From positions 620,001 through 684,000 of the forward strand of contig AP026169.1 in assembly GCA_030295235.1 (NCBI GenBank): a stretch of DNA of 64,000 nt. Direction: 5' to 3'. Under the pieces are notes generated by a model, which was given only the letters and a program-made list of their open reading frames with translations, was not told the DNA's origin and searched no databases. Origin of the DNA: Fistulifera solaris (taxonomy: Eukaryota > Bacillariophyta > Bacillariophyceae > Naviculales > Stauroneidaceae). Shown here piece after piece: positions 33,425 to 43,817 of this stretch. Made by a program: the position numbers and the translations under genes. How positions within the stretch are numbered: the first letter of the stretch is position 1; every line of letters begins with the position of its first letter.

Positions 33425-33935
33425 TTAAAAATGATTCAAGCAAAATTTGATTTGAATCCAAAAATGTATGGTTTACACAAAATATGCTATTTTTGTGCCG
33501 CCAGACAAGGAACTCGCCTCGAATTGATCACCATTTCTTTGCGCCTAGAGAATAAGGCTTGTAGTCCGTAAACGCTATTTAGTCGCCCTGCAAGATATCT
33601 TCGCGCACTTGAACAATACAAAATGATACTAGGAATTACGGATGACTTGCTGGCTTAGCCTAGAACCACAAGTACTAGAAAAGGACCACATCCGCTTCCA
33701 TGAACCACTTAATAATTTCTTGCAATAGAACTAATTGTCACGTACTATGCAATAAGGACTCACACAACCAATCCACGTAATCCGCCAACAATAACCCAAT
33801 ACGTTGAAAGTCGGAGGAGGCGCGATAATGCAAAGCGGCGGCCGCAAGCGATTGTCGCGTCGATGGCAATGATTCTCGCGTGAGACTTTTGAGACCACGA
33901 AAGAATCGGTTCAGAGAATTAAGGGAACGGATTTT
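33425..33935. other. Intergenic, no gene recognised
   Basis: About 510 bp between convergent genes. No repeat or open frame of note. Confidence 0.4.
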
Positions 33936-35166
33936 TTAACTGGATGTTTCAATGACATCTAAGTATCGATTTCGTTGAAGCAGCTGTTGGAGCCACAGCA
34001 CGTTAGGGTCGACCATCGTTGGGTACTTTAATAAGCGAACAGTGCGCACATTGTCGTGAGTCTCCAAAACCGCAAAGAGATCTTCCATAAAATCATAAAC
34101 GTAATTAGTTTCTTCCATCAATTCCAAAGTTTCTAGCTCTTTATTGGCAGCCACCGCCTGAATCAACGCTTTCCCGACATCCGAAGGAACAGGATGAAAC
34201 GTAACCAGATGAAACGCAAATCGTTCTAAATGCCCCAACTTAGCCACTCGGCGAAAAAACGAAAGTACGAAGCTTGTGGGAAAGTCGCTAACCGCCATTA
34301 CGGCAAGATCAACGTCTTTCGGAACAATATCTACCCTGCTTAAATCAATTTCGCTGCTCTCCGATGAGACTCTAAAGCCGATCCTTTCCAGTGGTGCAGA
34401 AAGAAACGGCACTATGAGATCATTCGGTAGATTGTTTATTTGAAGATTCTTGAACAAAAATGAAAATACTGGAAAAGTCGTCGAAGATCGAGATCGTCAT
34501 GACTCCACTCCAATGTAAGAGATCCAAATGAAGTTTAGCGAGCCTGTAGGTTTCCAAAGAATGCAATATTATCAATCGAAAAAGAATCAACGACAACTGA
34601 ATAGGTTAAGGATGCGTAGCAATAATCGAGGACAAAACTGAGTTCAGTTGTGAATTAATAAATCTGATTTCCGTGGCTGGAGTCGTTCGCAATAAGGACG
34701 CAAGTTGCTCGGAATGACCAACGTCAAAATGCAAGTCAGGATGGATTGTAATGTTTAGTGCCGTCATTGTGGAATCCTCCGAGACGTCCAAGCTTGTAAA
34801 CTATACTGCAGTGTCCAGTATGCTCTCCACCGTTTCGCCAAAAACCAGAATTTCCAACTCCGGCATGTTATTAAACTCAAAAAGCAGCGTCAGAGACTGC
34901 TGGTAACATTCATCCAAGCGAAGAGGAGGGAGTCCGAAGATACCACCAAGATTCAGCAAGACCAATGTGTCCAGCTGTGGCATCCAAACAACGAATCCAT
35001 TTGTGTACGGCGCAAGCTCGTCGATGGTGTGAAAGGTGCACGCAAGAACTTGTGCGTCGACAGACTATGCCCGTCCGCTGTTTCTACTTTTAAAAAAGTC
35101 CTCGATATAATCGTGAGGAAGGAGAGTAAAGAGTGGTGATACTTCTGCTAATAATTCGTTTGACAT
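33936..35166 (-). pseudogene. Decayed leucine-rich-type protein gene
   Basis: Pieces of one protein lie in order on the minus strand. They are: MSNELLAEVSPLFTLLPHDYIEDFF (from 35166), MPQLDTLVLLNLGGIF (from 34983), NNMPELEILVF, TMTALNITIHPDLHF, and the longest piece, about 170 residues ending at 33936 (FKNLQINNLPNDLIVPFL, LGHLERFAFHLVTF, LETLELMEETN). The spacing of L-x-x-L-x-L words suggests irregular leucine-rich repeats. The pieces are separated by an in-frame TAG near 34802, another stop near 34607 and frame changes near 35070 and 34470. Some of these could be sequence errors like those in neighbouring genes, but the number points to a decayed gene. No function can be assigned. Confidence 0.5.
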
Positions 35167-35271
35167 GATTACTAGTCTACCAGTACGGGGATATATTTAT
35201 TACGTAGTATTATTTATTTGTGAAAAGTGAAATCGAAGGTCCCATCGCGAAGACACCCTAAAAATGCTTAC

Positions 35272-35303
35272 CAGGTACAGTACCTGGTACCGGTACCGTA
35301 CCA
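35272..35303. repeat. GTACC-rich patch
   Basis: A compact run of overlapping TACCAGGTAC, TACCTGGTAC and CGGTACCGTACC words. Confidence 0.6.
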
Positions 35304-35333
35304 AAAAGAATTTTCGTGTTCTTGAAAAAGATC

Positions 35334-35435
35334 CCCAGATTTTCTGGTAACTCAAAGAAACATAACATCTCACAGAATTTCGATGTGCCTTAAATGAACA
35401 CCCAGATTTTCTGTCTGTTCAAAGACACCGATTGC
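35334..35435. repeat. Diverged copy of the 62.5-kb repeat
   Basis: Two CCAGATTTTCTG words (at about 35334 and 35402), CACAGAATTTC, and GTTCAAAGACACCG resemble the CAGATTTTCTG, CCAGAATTTCTGG and CAATCAAAAACACCG words of the tandem unit at 62501-62890. The likeness was judged by eye. Confidence 0.4.
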
Positions 35436-35440
35436 ATAGA

Positions 35441-35471
35441 GCCCCTGCATAGGCTGCAGGGAGCTTTTTTT
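35441..35471 (+). ncRNA. Hairpin plus T7, possible Pol III RNA 3' end
   Basis: CCCTGCA (35443-35449), a five-base loop, TGCAGGG (35455-35461), AGC and seven T. A stable stem directly before a T tract is the usual shape of a Pol III transcript end. The RNA body upstream was not recognised, so this is only a candidate. Confidence 0.25.
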
Positions 35472-35494
35472 CGTTGTCGCCCTTCCCGCAAGCG

Positions 35495-35566
35495 GGCGGG
35501 CCTCGAACCCCATGGATAGCGTCAGCCTCGTGACCCCGACACACACACGGACAGTGCGCCATTGTA
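35495..35566 (-). other. Degenerate tRNA-like or SINE-like stretch
   Basis: On the minus strand ATGGCGCACTGTCCG resembles an internal A box and GGGGTTCGAGGCC matches a B box (GGTTCGANNCC). They are about 50 bp apart. A full cloverleaf cannot be drawn: the T stem has mismatches and no convincing anticodon arm was found. It may be a tRNA relic or the head of a tRNA-derived SINE. Confidence 0.25.
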
Positions 35567-35913
35567 AATAGACTTGACTTAACCTTCCGTCAAACCTGCA
35601 GCGAGATCGAGGTCACTTGCTGCTTCTGTGAAAACTATCCAAAACTATTTTTGTCATAGCTCGCAAAACCACTCGACGGGATCCGTCGGTAACGTCCTTA
35701 TCGGCTGACGTGCGGACTTTACGCGGTAACCCACGTGCGAAAGTTGGGTTGATGGCGATGGTTTGGCGTAATACTTCCTTCACAAATCATGGAGAATTAC
35801 TTCGGGGAATAGATGGAACGAAGTTTGCGATTACCTGTCGACAAACCGCCGGATCAGTCAACCTCTAGGCATATCGTGACTCAATTCGGAAAACAAAAAT
35901 CTGGCCGACAGCT

Positions 35914-35946
35914 ACGGTACCAGGTACATACAGTACCGTACCGTAC
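35914..35946. repeat. GTACC-rich patch
   Basis: Overlapping GGTACCAGGTAC and AGTACCGTACCGTAC words about 130 bp upstream of the 7TM gene. Confidence 0.6.
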
Positions 35947-36074
35947 TCAATAAGTACAGCTGTGTCTCTTCGAGTATTTTTTTGTTGGCATCGCGATTGG
36001 ACCATGACACGGTTCATCGTTCATCCGCCTAAAAAGAGAGCCTACAATAAAGACCTTCTCGTGATATGTAAGAA

Positions 36075-37467
36075 ATGGCGTTCAGCATTCATCAGCAACG
36101 CGCTCTCGCTGTGATTCCCAAAGTCACCGGTAACGTCTCTGCCTTTTTCAGCGGTTTAATTATCTATACCATTGTGCGCAATCAAAATCGAAGAAGTCGG
36201 ACGTATCATCGCCTCTTATTTGGTATATCCTGTTGCGACGTTTCTGCGTCGCTTTGGTTAGCCTTATCGACATGGCCGGTTCCCAAATCGAGTGGCTTGT
36301 TGTGGGCCATCGGCAATGACACATCTTGTAATGTACAAGGCTTTTTCACACAATTTGGTATCGCCAGTTCTTTTTACAATGCCAGTCTGTCCGTTTATTA
36401 CGTACTTGTAATACGGTATGGCTGGAAAGAGCATCAATTACGGAAAGTAGAACCCTTACTTCATACATTTCCTTTGCTGTGGGCTACTGTCACCGCGATT
36501 GCGGGCTTGATCAAGGGAGTATTCGGCAATGCTTCTTTGTGGTGTTGGGTGGCGGCTGAAAACAAAGTCTTTCGCTGGGCCGCTTTCTATGGTCCTCTCT
36601 GGCTCATGATAGGGATTGTGACTGTCAATACCACTTTGATTTATGTTCACGTTCGAAAGATTGAAAGAGCTGCTACCCTTCACCGTTTGTTCAGAGACGC
36701 TCCGTCGACGTCTCCTGTTCCGGCTTCTACTTCTGCTGCCGCATCTTCTCAGGAATTGTCCCCGCAACCGTCTACCCCGAAATCCATATCCAGTAATTTC
36801 AGTTCACGATTGTCGTTCGAAGCAGTCCGCAGTAGTTTGAATCCGACCGATAACAGCGCAGTGACGGAGGCAAGGCGGGAGGATATCAATGTACGGCGAT
36901 CGCGACTGCGGACAAGGTCTCGTTACACACGTGAGGTGGCGATTCAAAGTTTTCTTTACGCCGGTGCTTTCTATTTGAACTGGTTCGCGTTGACGGTAAG
37001 TGTCACAAGTATATGATAGTGTTGCGAATCGAAGTGCCTCACGGTAACCACAACGGCAGATCACGCGCTTATTGCAACAAGTCAACGGTAAAGTGTATTT
37101 TCCGTTGCTGTTACTGGCAGCGTTGACTGTTCCGCTCCAGGGACTTCCTAATTTTCTAGTCTACTTGCTCCCTCGTCTCAAGAAACTACGAACTTCCCAA
37201 GGACGAGAACGAATCACCCAAAAGATTGCTTCAAGAATGAGTCGTCTCACTTCGCCCAGTGTTGTTTTGTATTGCGCTCCTGCATATACTACACCACAAT
37301 CTGAACTCTTGCCCGAAATCGAAGCAATTGACGCATTAGTGGAGGAAAGTGACAATCAAGACGGTTGTGAAGATCTACCTACATTAATCAAAGACCTCGA
37401 GATGGATATCAATGAACTGGAGGCAAAAAGCTCGTCGTCACCCAATCGCATAGAACAGACGGCATAG
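36075..37467 (+). CDS. Seven-transmembrane receptor-like protein (cAMP-receptor type)
   Basis: Two exons, 36075-36995 and 37060-37467, joined in phase 0 by a 64-bp intron; 442 residues. Seven hydrophobic segments are visible, six in exon 1 and the rest after the intron. Features include SRTYHRLLFGISCCDVSASLW in TM2, CNVQGFFTQFGIASSFYNASLSVYYVLVIRYGW spanning TM3 (with the cysteine that would pair with WCWV in loop 2), PLLWATVTAIAGL, and a Ser-rich third intracellular loop of about 90 residues. The pattern fits the Dictyostelium cAMP-receptor-like GPCR group, which is well represented in diatoms. The ligand is unknown. The acidic tail is cytosolic. Confidence 0.7.
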
Positions 37468-37546
37468 AAAGGATACCTTGATGTGTCAATACTGTTTGTT
37501 AAGAATTAAAAAAAGGTTTTGTAATGTGCTTCTCGTGGCTTCTCTT

Positions 37547-38563
37547 TTAGGCTGGTAATTTATTAGCAGTGACTTGTGACAAGTCACCTTGCACTTTGGA
37601 AACACAAACAAAATTTCCATCCAGATCCGACTTCCACAGTTGCACCATTCCTCCATCACCCGACGATGCCAAGACCGTACCTGTGACATTCCATTGACAA
37701 CGCCAAGCATTGGCATCAATGGTCTGTGACGACTCGAGTTTCAAATGCTTGTTGTTATTGTTAGTGTCATTGCTTTTATTCTCAGTAGCGTCCCGACGAA
37801 ATTTGTAAATGCGGAGTTGTTGATTTTCCGCGGATGCGATATAATGAAAGCGTCTACCGACATTCGGAGCCCAAGCAACATCGAGCACATCTCCCTTGGC
37901 GGGTGCTGGCAATTGGACCAGTGATTGCCACGCACGCGCCGATTCACTGTATCGATAAATGACAAGATGACTGCCCCCGGCGACCAGTGTCGGTGGTTCG
38001 AATCGTCCATTGCACCAACTCAAACAGGTACATCCCAACTTGGATCCTTCCTCGAAGGATTGTAAAGCAGCCGCGAGTGGCCATTGTGACAAATTCATAA
38101 TATCGACCGCTTCGTAAATGCGCACACAACCATCGGCACTGCCCACCGCCAATTTGAGACCCCAATGCCGCGGCGCAAATTCGAGACACGTGACGCCCCG
38201 ACGTGCTTCTGTCAATGACGCACGTAACGTCCATCGACTCGCCATGGTATTGGTCGTATGACTCCGTTCTTCCCAGATCTTGGCGTCATGATCACTTCCG
38301 CACGTGGCCAAGATGGATCCAAATTCCGGATGCGCCCAACACAAACTCGTGACCGATCCACGATGAGCTTGCCACTGCGCCGCGAGAGTCCATTCTCCGG
38401 AATCGGTCAAATCCCAAATACGCACAAACCGATCTCCGGAACAAGTGGCGACCCGACGTCCGTAGGTATCGAAACTGACCCAGTGGACGTAATCAAGGTG
38501 CAGCGAGGGAATGATTTGGGTCGATTGATTGACTTGAACGAATTCCGAGTTGTCTTCGGTCAT
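37547..38563 (-). CDS. SEH1: SEH1 WD40 nucleoporin
   Basis: 338 residues forming a WD40 propeller: LDYVHWVSFDTYGRRVATCSGD, FVRIWDL, WQAHRGSVTSLCWAHPEFGSILATCGSDHDAKIWEE, GVTCLEFAPRHWGLKLAVGSADGCVRIYEA, LSWC..GRFEPPTLVAGG, DVLDVAWAPNVGRRFHYIASA and CQWNVTGTVLASSGDGGMVQLWK. The HWGLKLA and RFHYIA words distinguish SEH1 from the close relative SEC13. It belongs to the Y (Nup107-160) complex and the SEA/GATOR2 complex. The frame is intact; the start is the first ATG. Confidence 0.9.
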   Translation of the reverse strand: MTEDNSEFVQVNQSTQIIPSLHLDYVHWVSFDTYGRRVATCSGDRFVRIWDLTDSGEWTLAAQWQAHRGSVTSLCWAHPEFGSILATCGSDHDAKIWEERSHTTNTMASRWTLRASLTEARRGVTCLEFAPRHWGLKLAVGSADGCVRIYEAVDIMNLSQWPLAAALQSFEEGSKLGCTCLSWCNGRFEPPTLVAGGSHLVIYRYSESARAWQSLVQLPAPAKGDVLDVAWAPNVGRRFHYIASAENQQLRIYKFRRDATENKSNDTNNNNKHLKLESSQTIDANAWRCQWNVTGTVLASSGDGGMVQLWKSDLDGNFVCVSKVQGDLSQVTANKLPA

Positions 38564-39385
38564 TATTATTACGGAGTATTTTGGTAAATGTGAATTGTTG
38601 TTTTATTCTTTCAAGTAGATGGTAGTTGACTTGCTGGGAATGAAACGAATGAATCAATCAAGAAATAATAATGTTGTTTTGTGTTTTGATGTTATACAAG
38701 TACCAGGTAACATAAGTACTTTGTATTCATTGATTTTTAGGAGTAATTCGTTGCCTCGCAAGGATAGCAACGCGACGATATCTCCGCTCTCCGCTCTACC
38801 GTATAGTCCATCTCTCGAACAACGGACAGGCACGGATGGATGGACAGCCGCTATCCGCTATCCGCTATTGCTACCGTAGCTAGCACAATATGGAAGCGAA
38901 ATCAACCAAAAAAGGCGGAATTTTAGGTATTTTAGTCGTCCAATAACATCATAAATAGCAAAAAAACCAGATGAATTATGAATTATAATACTCGCTTGGA
39001 TGAATTGATCGTAGCTTGCCACTATTTTATTATTTCATTCGTAAAGGGGTGTCGTAGATGACGGGACTGCAGTCTCGTCAAGTCACTCGTCATGGCACCC
39101 ATACACTTCAATCCATACAAAAGTTGTAGTCGATTGAGTGCTGAACAGGTACCGCTTCGAAAAGATGACGTTGCCTGAAAGCATGTTGGCGGAAAACAAA
39201 AACAGCTGTCCTCGTCACAAAATAAATAAAAACGTGTGTCGTGTTGTTGTGAAGAGAAATAAGAGACACTTCTTTGCCTCACAACAATCGTCTCTTTTGC
39301 TCGTTTGGCCTTCCATAATAACTTACAATCCCCGACGAGGCAGTCAAGGCATTCCTACATGTAAACACAATAATAAAAGTTGGCC
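38564..39385. other. Intergenic upstream of the oxygenase gene
   Basis: A gap of about 820 bp between the divergent SEH1 and 2OG-oxygenase genes. It holds a small GTACC word cluster at 38697-38710 and a dyad variant (GGGACTGCAGTCTCGTC) at about 39060-39080, roughly 310 bp upstream of the next start. Confidence 0.45.
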
Positions 39386-40288
39386 ATGAAGCTTCACACA
39401 CTCGCACTGGTGGGCCCGATCATACTTCTTTTGCAGAACACTATTTTTGGCACGGCGTTTCAGCCCACTCTATCATCGGCACCACCGCAATCTTCCATCA
39501 AAGACTACATCCACGACTTTTGGAGCAAGCCTCGAACGGGATTGGAAGTCGAAAGTCACGTCCGAATATGTTTATCCGATCCCAAGTATTCATACACGAC
39601 CGAAAATCGTCCTTCTATTCAAATTCTATCGAACGAACCACCTCTCTTGGTCGTACACAACTTTCTTTCACCCCAAATGTGTGATGACATCATTCAAACA
39701 GCTCTCCAATCGGGAAACATGCGGCGTTCGACCATTGGAAGTCAGCAAGAAACATCCGAAACTCGCACCAGTTCCACCGTTTGGATCCAAGAACACGAAT
39801 GTCCAATTCCACTCCGCTTAGTGGCCGACAAGGTGTCCTCCATTACCGGCTTACCGACGTCGCATATGGAAAATTTGCAAGTGGTACGGTATGATCCAGG
39901 ACAAGAGTTCCAAATGCATACCGATCATCAAGATTCGTTTAATGATTTGGAATGTCGTGGTCGGTTGGCGACGTGTTTGATTTATTTGGCCGAGCCTGTG
40001 GCAGGAGGAGAAACGTGGTTTCCGGCATTAACATCCGCCAGTGGTACAAATAATGGTGTGTTGGTAACACCGAGACGTGGATCGGCCGTCTTGTTTTGGA
40101 ATACGGTAGAAAAACCCGGTTGTTCCAACTATTCGGCAAATATGTTTCTCCATGCGGATCCTCGGATGCTTCATGCGGGTCTTCCGGCCAGTGAAGGTGA
40201 AAAATGGGTCTGTAATCGATGGATCCATCCAATGGATTTTTGGTGCGGGTGTGCGGGGATTATAAAGAAAAAAAGAGTTTTGTTGTGA
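39386..40288 (+). CDS. Prolyl 4-hydroxylase-like 2OG-Fe(II) oxygenase
   Basis: 300 residues from the ATG at 39386. The N-terminus is a signal peptide (LALVGPIILLLQNTIF) followed by GTAFQPTLSSAP, which resembles the diatom plastid ASAFAP site; ER or plastid targeting are both possible. The P4H domain runs from about 85: LLVVHNFLSPQMCDDII, LQVVRYDPGQEFQMHTDH with iron ligands H178 and D180, ATCLIYLAEPVAGGETWFP, AVLFWNT, and the distal His in MLHAGLPASEGEKWVCNRWIH (H263) with K273 to hold 2-oxoglutarate. All active-site residues are present. Whether the substrate is a protein prolyl residue is unknown. Confidence 0.85.
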   Translation: MKLHTLALVGPIILLLQNTIFGTAFQPTLSSAPPQSSIKDYIHDFWSKPRTGLEVESHVRICLSDPKYSYTTENRPSIQILSNEPPLLVVHNFLSPQMCDDIIQTALQSGNMRRSTIGSQQETSETRTSSTVWIQEHECPIPLRLVADKVSSITGLPTSHMENLQVVRYDPGQEFQMHTDHQDSFNDLECRGRLATCLIYLAEPVAGGETWFPALTSASGTNNGVLVTPRRGSAVLFWNTVEKPGCSNYSANMFLHADPRMLHAGLPASEGEKWVCNRWIHPMDFWCGCAGIIKKKRVLL

Positions 40289-40408
40289 CAGCGCGAAAAG
40301 GAGTTGACGCACAACTCCTACGTCAACAACATTTTCAGAGATTATCGATAGAACAAGTTTCGTACGTAATACAAATCATTACTTCATGGTTCCATGGCAT
40401 TTGTTTTT

Positions 40409-41445
40409 TTACTTCATAAAATTATAAATCACAGCACCGAAACCAATGGCCAGACAAATGCACATAATGTCGACGCAGAGTTTGTCACCCGATCGCCCAA
40501 CTTCTTCCAACGTTTCTTTCATGCGACTGTTCACGTTGGTCATACGGTCCGTGACCTTATCCATCTTGTTGTTGACATTATCCAACATGGCGGACTGTCG
40601 TTTCACTTCTTCTCCCTGTAATGCCGCAATCTCGGCCAAATCTTGAATTCCTTCCCCAATTTCATCCAATTGACGATCAAAGTCCGCATCACGTTCTTCA
40701 ATCTGCATAATTTGTTGACGCTGTCCATCCGTCATGGCAACGCCTCCACCGGTGCCGGCCCAAGACGCTTTCTTGTTACTGGTTCCTATAAAAATTGAAA
40801 AAGAATCGAAGGGATGCGTGAGTTTCCCATTGACAAGCCACAATCGCGGTAATCATCATCAATGAATGAACAAACGTACCCGAATCCGAGTAAAGTGACT
40901 TGGTATTGAGACTAACTCCTGTTCCAGCATTGCGATCTTTCGCATACCCTCGCATTTGTGCTTCCTTGACTTTTTCAATTTCCGCATACAGTCGTCTGAC
41001 CAATTCTGATTGAACTTCCAATTCTTCGGGAGTGAATTTGGATTTCTTTTCCGTGCTTCTTTTTTGTAAATAGCGTCCATTTCATTCCATTCATCGGATG
41101 CCTGCCGAATTTGTTCACGAATCTCGGCTTGCATTTTAATAATCTCTTTGGCGTTGTCTCCACCGAATCCGGCTTTTTTCTTTTTCTTTCGTTTCTTTCA
41201 ATAAGTTGTGAATCGTTTTCATGCGATCGACGACGGTGCTTTTGATTTCCAAGAAACGAGAGCCTTTCTTTTCCGCCTTTTTGCCTTTGCCCATTACGGC
41301 AATATTTTGTGCCTTTTTCTTTCTTTTCTTGCTCGCTGGTTTTCGGCTTCGCACCAATGTCCTCTTGGATCGTGTACAATTTGGTTAACAAATCGGTCAG
41401 TTCTTCATCCTGTTTTGCCGGTTTTTCATTGCCTTCTGCTACCAT
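40409..41445 (-). CDS. Qc-SNARE, SYP7-like (three frame breaks)
   Basis: A tail-anchored SNARE of about 310 residues. The last exon (40785-40409) has a SNARE helix, RDADFDRQLDEIGEGIQDLAEIA and EEVKRQSAMLDNVNNKMDKV, then the anchor CICLAIGFGAVIYNF. The intron is 40879-40786 (gtacgt to tatag). The first exon encodes an N-terminal helical region: KQDEELTDLLTKLYTIQEDIGA, AVMGKGKKAEKKGSRFLEIKS-type, NAKEIIKMQAEIREQIRQ and KFTPEELEVQSELVRRLYAEI, as in plant SYP71. That exon is spread over three frames, changing in A-rich codons near 41325, 41180 and 41055, all fixable by one base each. Function: membrane fusion in secretion or ER traffic. Confidence 0.78.
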
Positions 41446-42030
41446 TCTTTATTGTTGTTTCGTAAGTATATTAGTTGAAGAAGAAGAAAAAACTTCGTCG
41501 TAGAAGAAGAAAGAAGAGTAACAATACAAGCGGGTCAAATAATAGAATAACTCTCAGGCACCGCTGCAGTTGTGTCCGTTTGGAACGATCGCGATGACTT
41601 TTTTTATTGTGGCTCACGCCTGGGAGGCGGAAAAGTTACGCTGCACGGTACGGAGCAAGAAGTACAAGTACAACGCACTACCAGGTACAGTACCTGGTAG
41701 CAGCAGACGGAGATAGTCTTACCAGTAGTTTGTAGGCTACTTACTAGAGGAGTGATGAGTGTAACGTAAGAAATCCAGCAAACTGTCATACCGGTAGCGC
41801 CTGACAATAACTAGAGAAATAGTATGGTAACGATGTGAATGTGAGGAAAAATAAACGGAACCTGGTGTGTTGCGGCACATCAGCTACATTAGGCAGGCAG
41901 CAGGCAGCACAACCACTTGCACTTGCACGCAATCGAATATCAAAGTCAACTGTGTATTCATCGATAGATATTGCGTGGTCATGGCAGCCAATGATTTTGT
42001 CGTTGATTTAGACCTGTTTAAAAATCTCGA
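41446..42030. other. Intergenic with GTACC patch
   Basis: It holds a GTACC cluster at about 41645-41700. A plus-strand ATG at 41981 (MAANDFVVDLDLFKNLDQVL) opens a short frame that runs into the antisense end of the transposon-like fragment; it could be the start of a gene cut by that insertion, but is too short to call. Confidence 0.4.
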
Positions 42031-42647
42031 TCAAGTATTGTTAGCGGAACATGTTTTTCCAGAGAAATACAGCGCCGCGTCACAAAAATGATTGAATAGT
42101 TTAATTGATTGATGAGATCCAGCAAAGATTTGAAAGATGTTTCCTGAGACACGTCCTATACTGAGTAAAGCAAGCTCGACGTCATTTAGATACTCCATTA
42201 CTGAGGGAGTATGGCCAATCGGAAGGTCAACAATGGAACACTTTGGTCGGTCCTTGGCATTCTTGCATCGCTTGCAGATAGAGAGGGTGACAACTCCTTT
42301 GGGTTTTGTGACTACGCTTCTTGGCGATATAGTAAGCTTTGCAATAGCCTTTCTGTCCTTTGAAGAGAGCTTAAACACTCGTTGCGGAGGAACCGAATAC
42401 TCTTCGTGAAAAAATGTCTTGAAGCACCAGGAATATTGGTCTTCTTTTGCCATTCCCTTGATAAAAAAGAATCCTTAGAAATTACGTCGGAGTTGGCTTC
42501 GTGGAGAAGAACGTCGCACACGCAACACGCTTTTATCATTGCGCTTTGCAAATATCCGTCGCTCTCTGTGTGCAACCGTAATGAGGTTCGTACTTTGCAC
42601 TCCTCTTTGATATCATTTAGTCTTCTCTGAGATACCATGATAGGCAT
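42031..42647 (-). mobile_element. Fragment with DUF6570-like protein, probable Helitron-type relic
   Basis: About 205 residues over two frames. The order ACCVCDVLLHEA, EYSVPPQRVFKL, LSICKRCKNAKDRPKCSI, LPIGHTPSVMEYLNDVELALLSIGRV, and FAGSHQSIKLF resembles the DUF6570 region found before the helicase part in Helitron-like DNA transposon proteins (paired CxxC, then P...L..L...E..L). No helicase or Rep motif is present, so this is a piece. The frame changes at A6 42473-42478 (plus strand). Element ends were not found. Family placement is tentative. Confidence 0.4.
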
Positions 42648-43495
42648 TCAATATTACGACGTCAATTTGAATACTTATTGTTTTAGCCTTACAGTGTGCC
42701 GCAATGGCGGTGACAACTCGTGTCGGGATTTCGTCCTTTGTTGACGTGTGTCGTGCGTCGCAACGTAATAGGCGGCGAGATTAAGTGCAACGGTCTTACA
42801 ATTTGGCCCTACAAAGAATACAAGAATAAAAAATTGGCGACCACATCGAGCGACTCTGTATATCAAATACGTGCTCCAGGAGAAGATAATAAAACACATG
42901 GGAATTAACGGAAACATAATTTGTACTGTTAAAAACTCTATACCTCCTTTGTGTAGACATTTTTATCAATTCATTTTCTCGTCAGTAGTATACTGTGCTA
43001 TTTTTTTATTTTGAAATTTGGACTGTGGCATAACCAGAAGCTGGGATGCCTGTAGCGAGGTCATTAGCATACATTGCGCCAGAGGGTAAGTCCTTAAGTC
43101 CTAATTTTTGGCGAGAAATGGCCCCCCCTCAGACTCCCCCCCAATGTCAAAGCGAAAAGTGGAACTTTTCGGATTCACGCCGTGCTCGGTGCGTGCAACG
43201 CACAGACCGTTTGTCGCAGTGTGGGCAAGAGTGTGAGCGACCTTTCAGCGTGACTCTCATTTCATTCATGAGACGACAATGAGAGACGATCGTCCCCTTT
43301 GCTTGCATCATTATTTTGACAATAATTTTTTCATTATTTATAACCCAGTACTTGAATGTTTATTCATAATTTCCCAAAGTCAGAATGTAATTTTGACATT
43401 CGAATGAATTTTCTCATTTTATTTGCAGTAGAGTATTATACTATCTCTTCTTGACCCAAAAATACACAATCGGCCAGAGTGTCCCCAACTTTTCA

Positions 43496-43520
43496 CATGA
43501 CTGAGATTTGCAGTCACGAG
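43496..43520. promoter_or_regulatory. Dyad motif, 7-bp spacer
   Basis: CATGACTG, AGATTTG, CAGTCACGAG; the arms match the family but the spacer is seven instead of five. About 300 bp upstream of the kinesin ATG. Confidence 0.35.
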
Positions 43521-43737
43521 ATTTTTCCCTTGCCAAGAGGACTGTCTTATTTACAGTGACAGTCTGTCACGCGCGCTTCTCACTACCGCGAAGACTGGCG
43601 TACTATAAACATGAAGTATTAATAATATACATTATTCTATATCGTATAAGCTGCCCGGCGCGCATCACTTAGATGAGATTTCCTCGTCAAGACACCAATC
43701 AGCCACTCGATCTCCATTCACATTTTTATCATTCCAA

Positions 43738-43766
43738 AACAACAACAACAACAACAACAACAACAA
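43738..43766. repeat. (AAC)n microsatellite
   Basis: Nine to ten AAC units in the likely 5' UTR of the kinesin gene. Confidence 0.9.
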
Positions 43767-43817
43767 AAGAAAACGGATAAGAAAATCATTCAAAACAACA
43801 ACTCATTCAGATCAAAA

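Larger units (their letters stand above)
35167..36074. other. Repeat-rich intergenic gap
   Basis: About 900 bp with two GTACC patches (35272-35303 and 35914-35946), two CAGATTTTCTG words related to the 62.5-kb repeat, a hairpin followed by seven T, and a tRNA-like stretch on the minus strand. No protein gene. Confidence 0.55.
42648..43817. other. Intergenic upstream of the kinesin gene
   Basis: About 1.2 kb. A minus-strand open frame at 42675-42917 has one hydrophobic segment but no recognisable family. A dyad copy lies at 43496-43520, and an AAC microsatellite ends 50 bp before the kinesin start. Confidence 0.4.
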
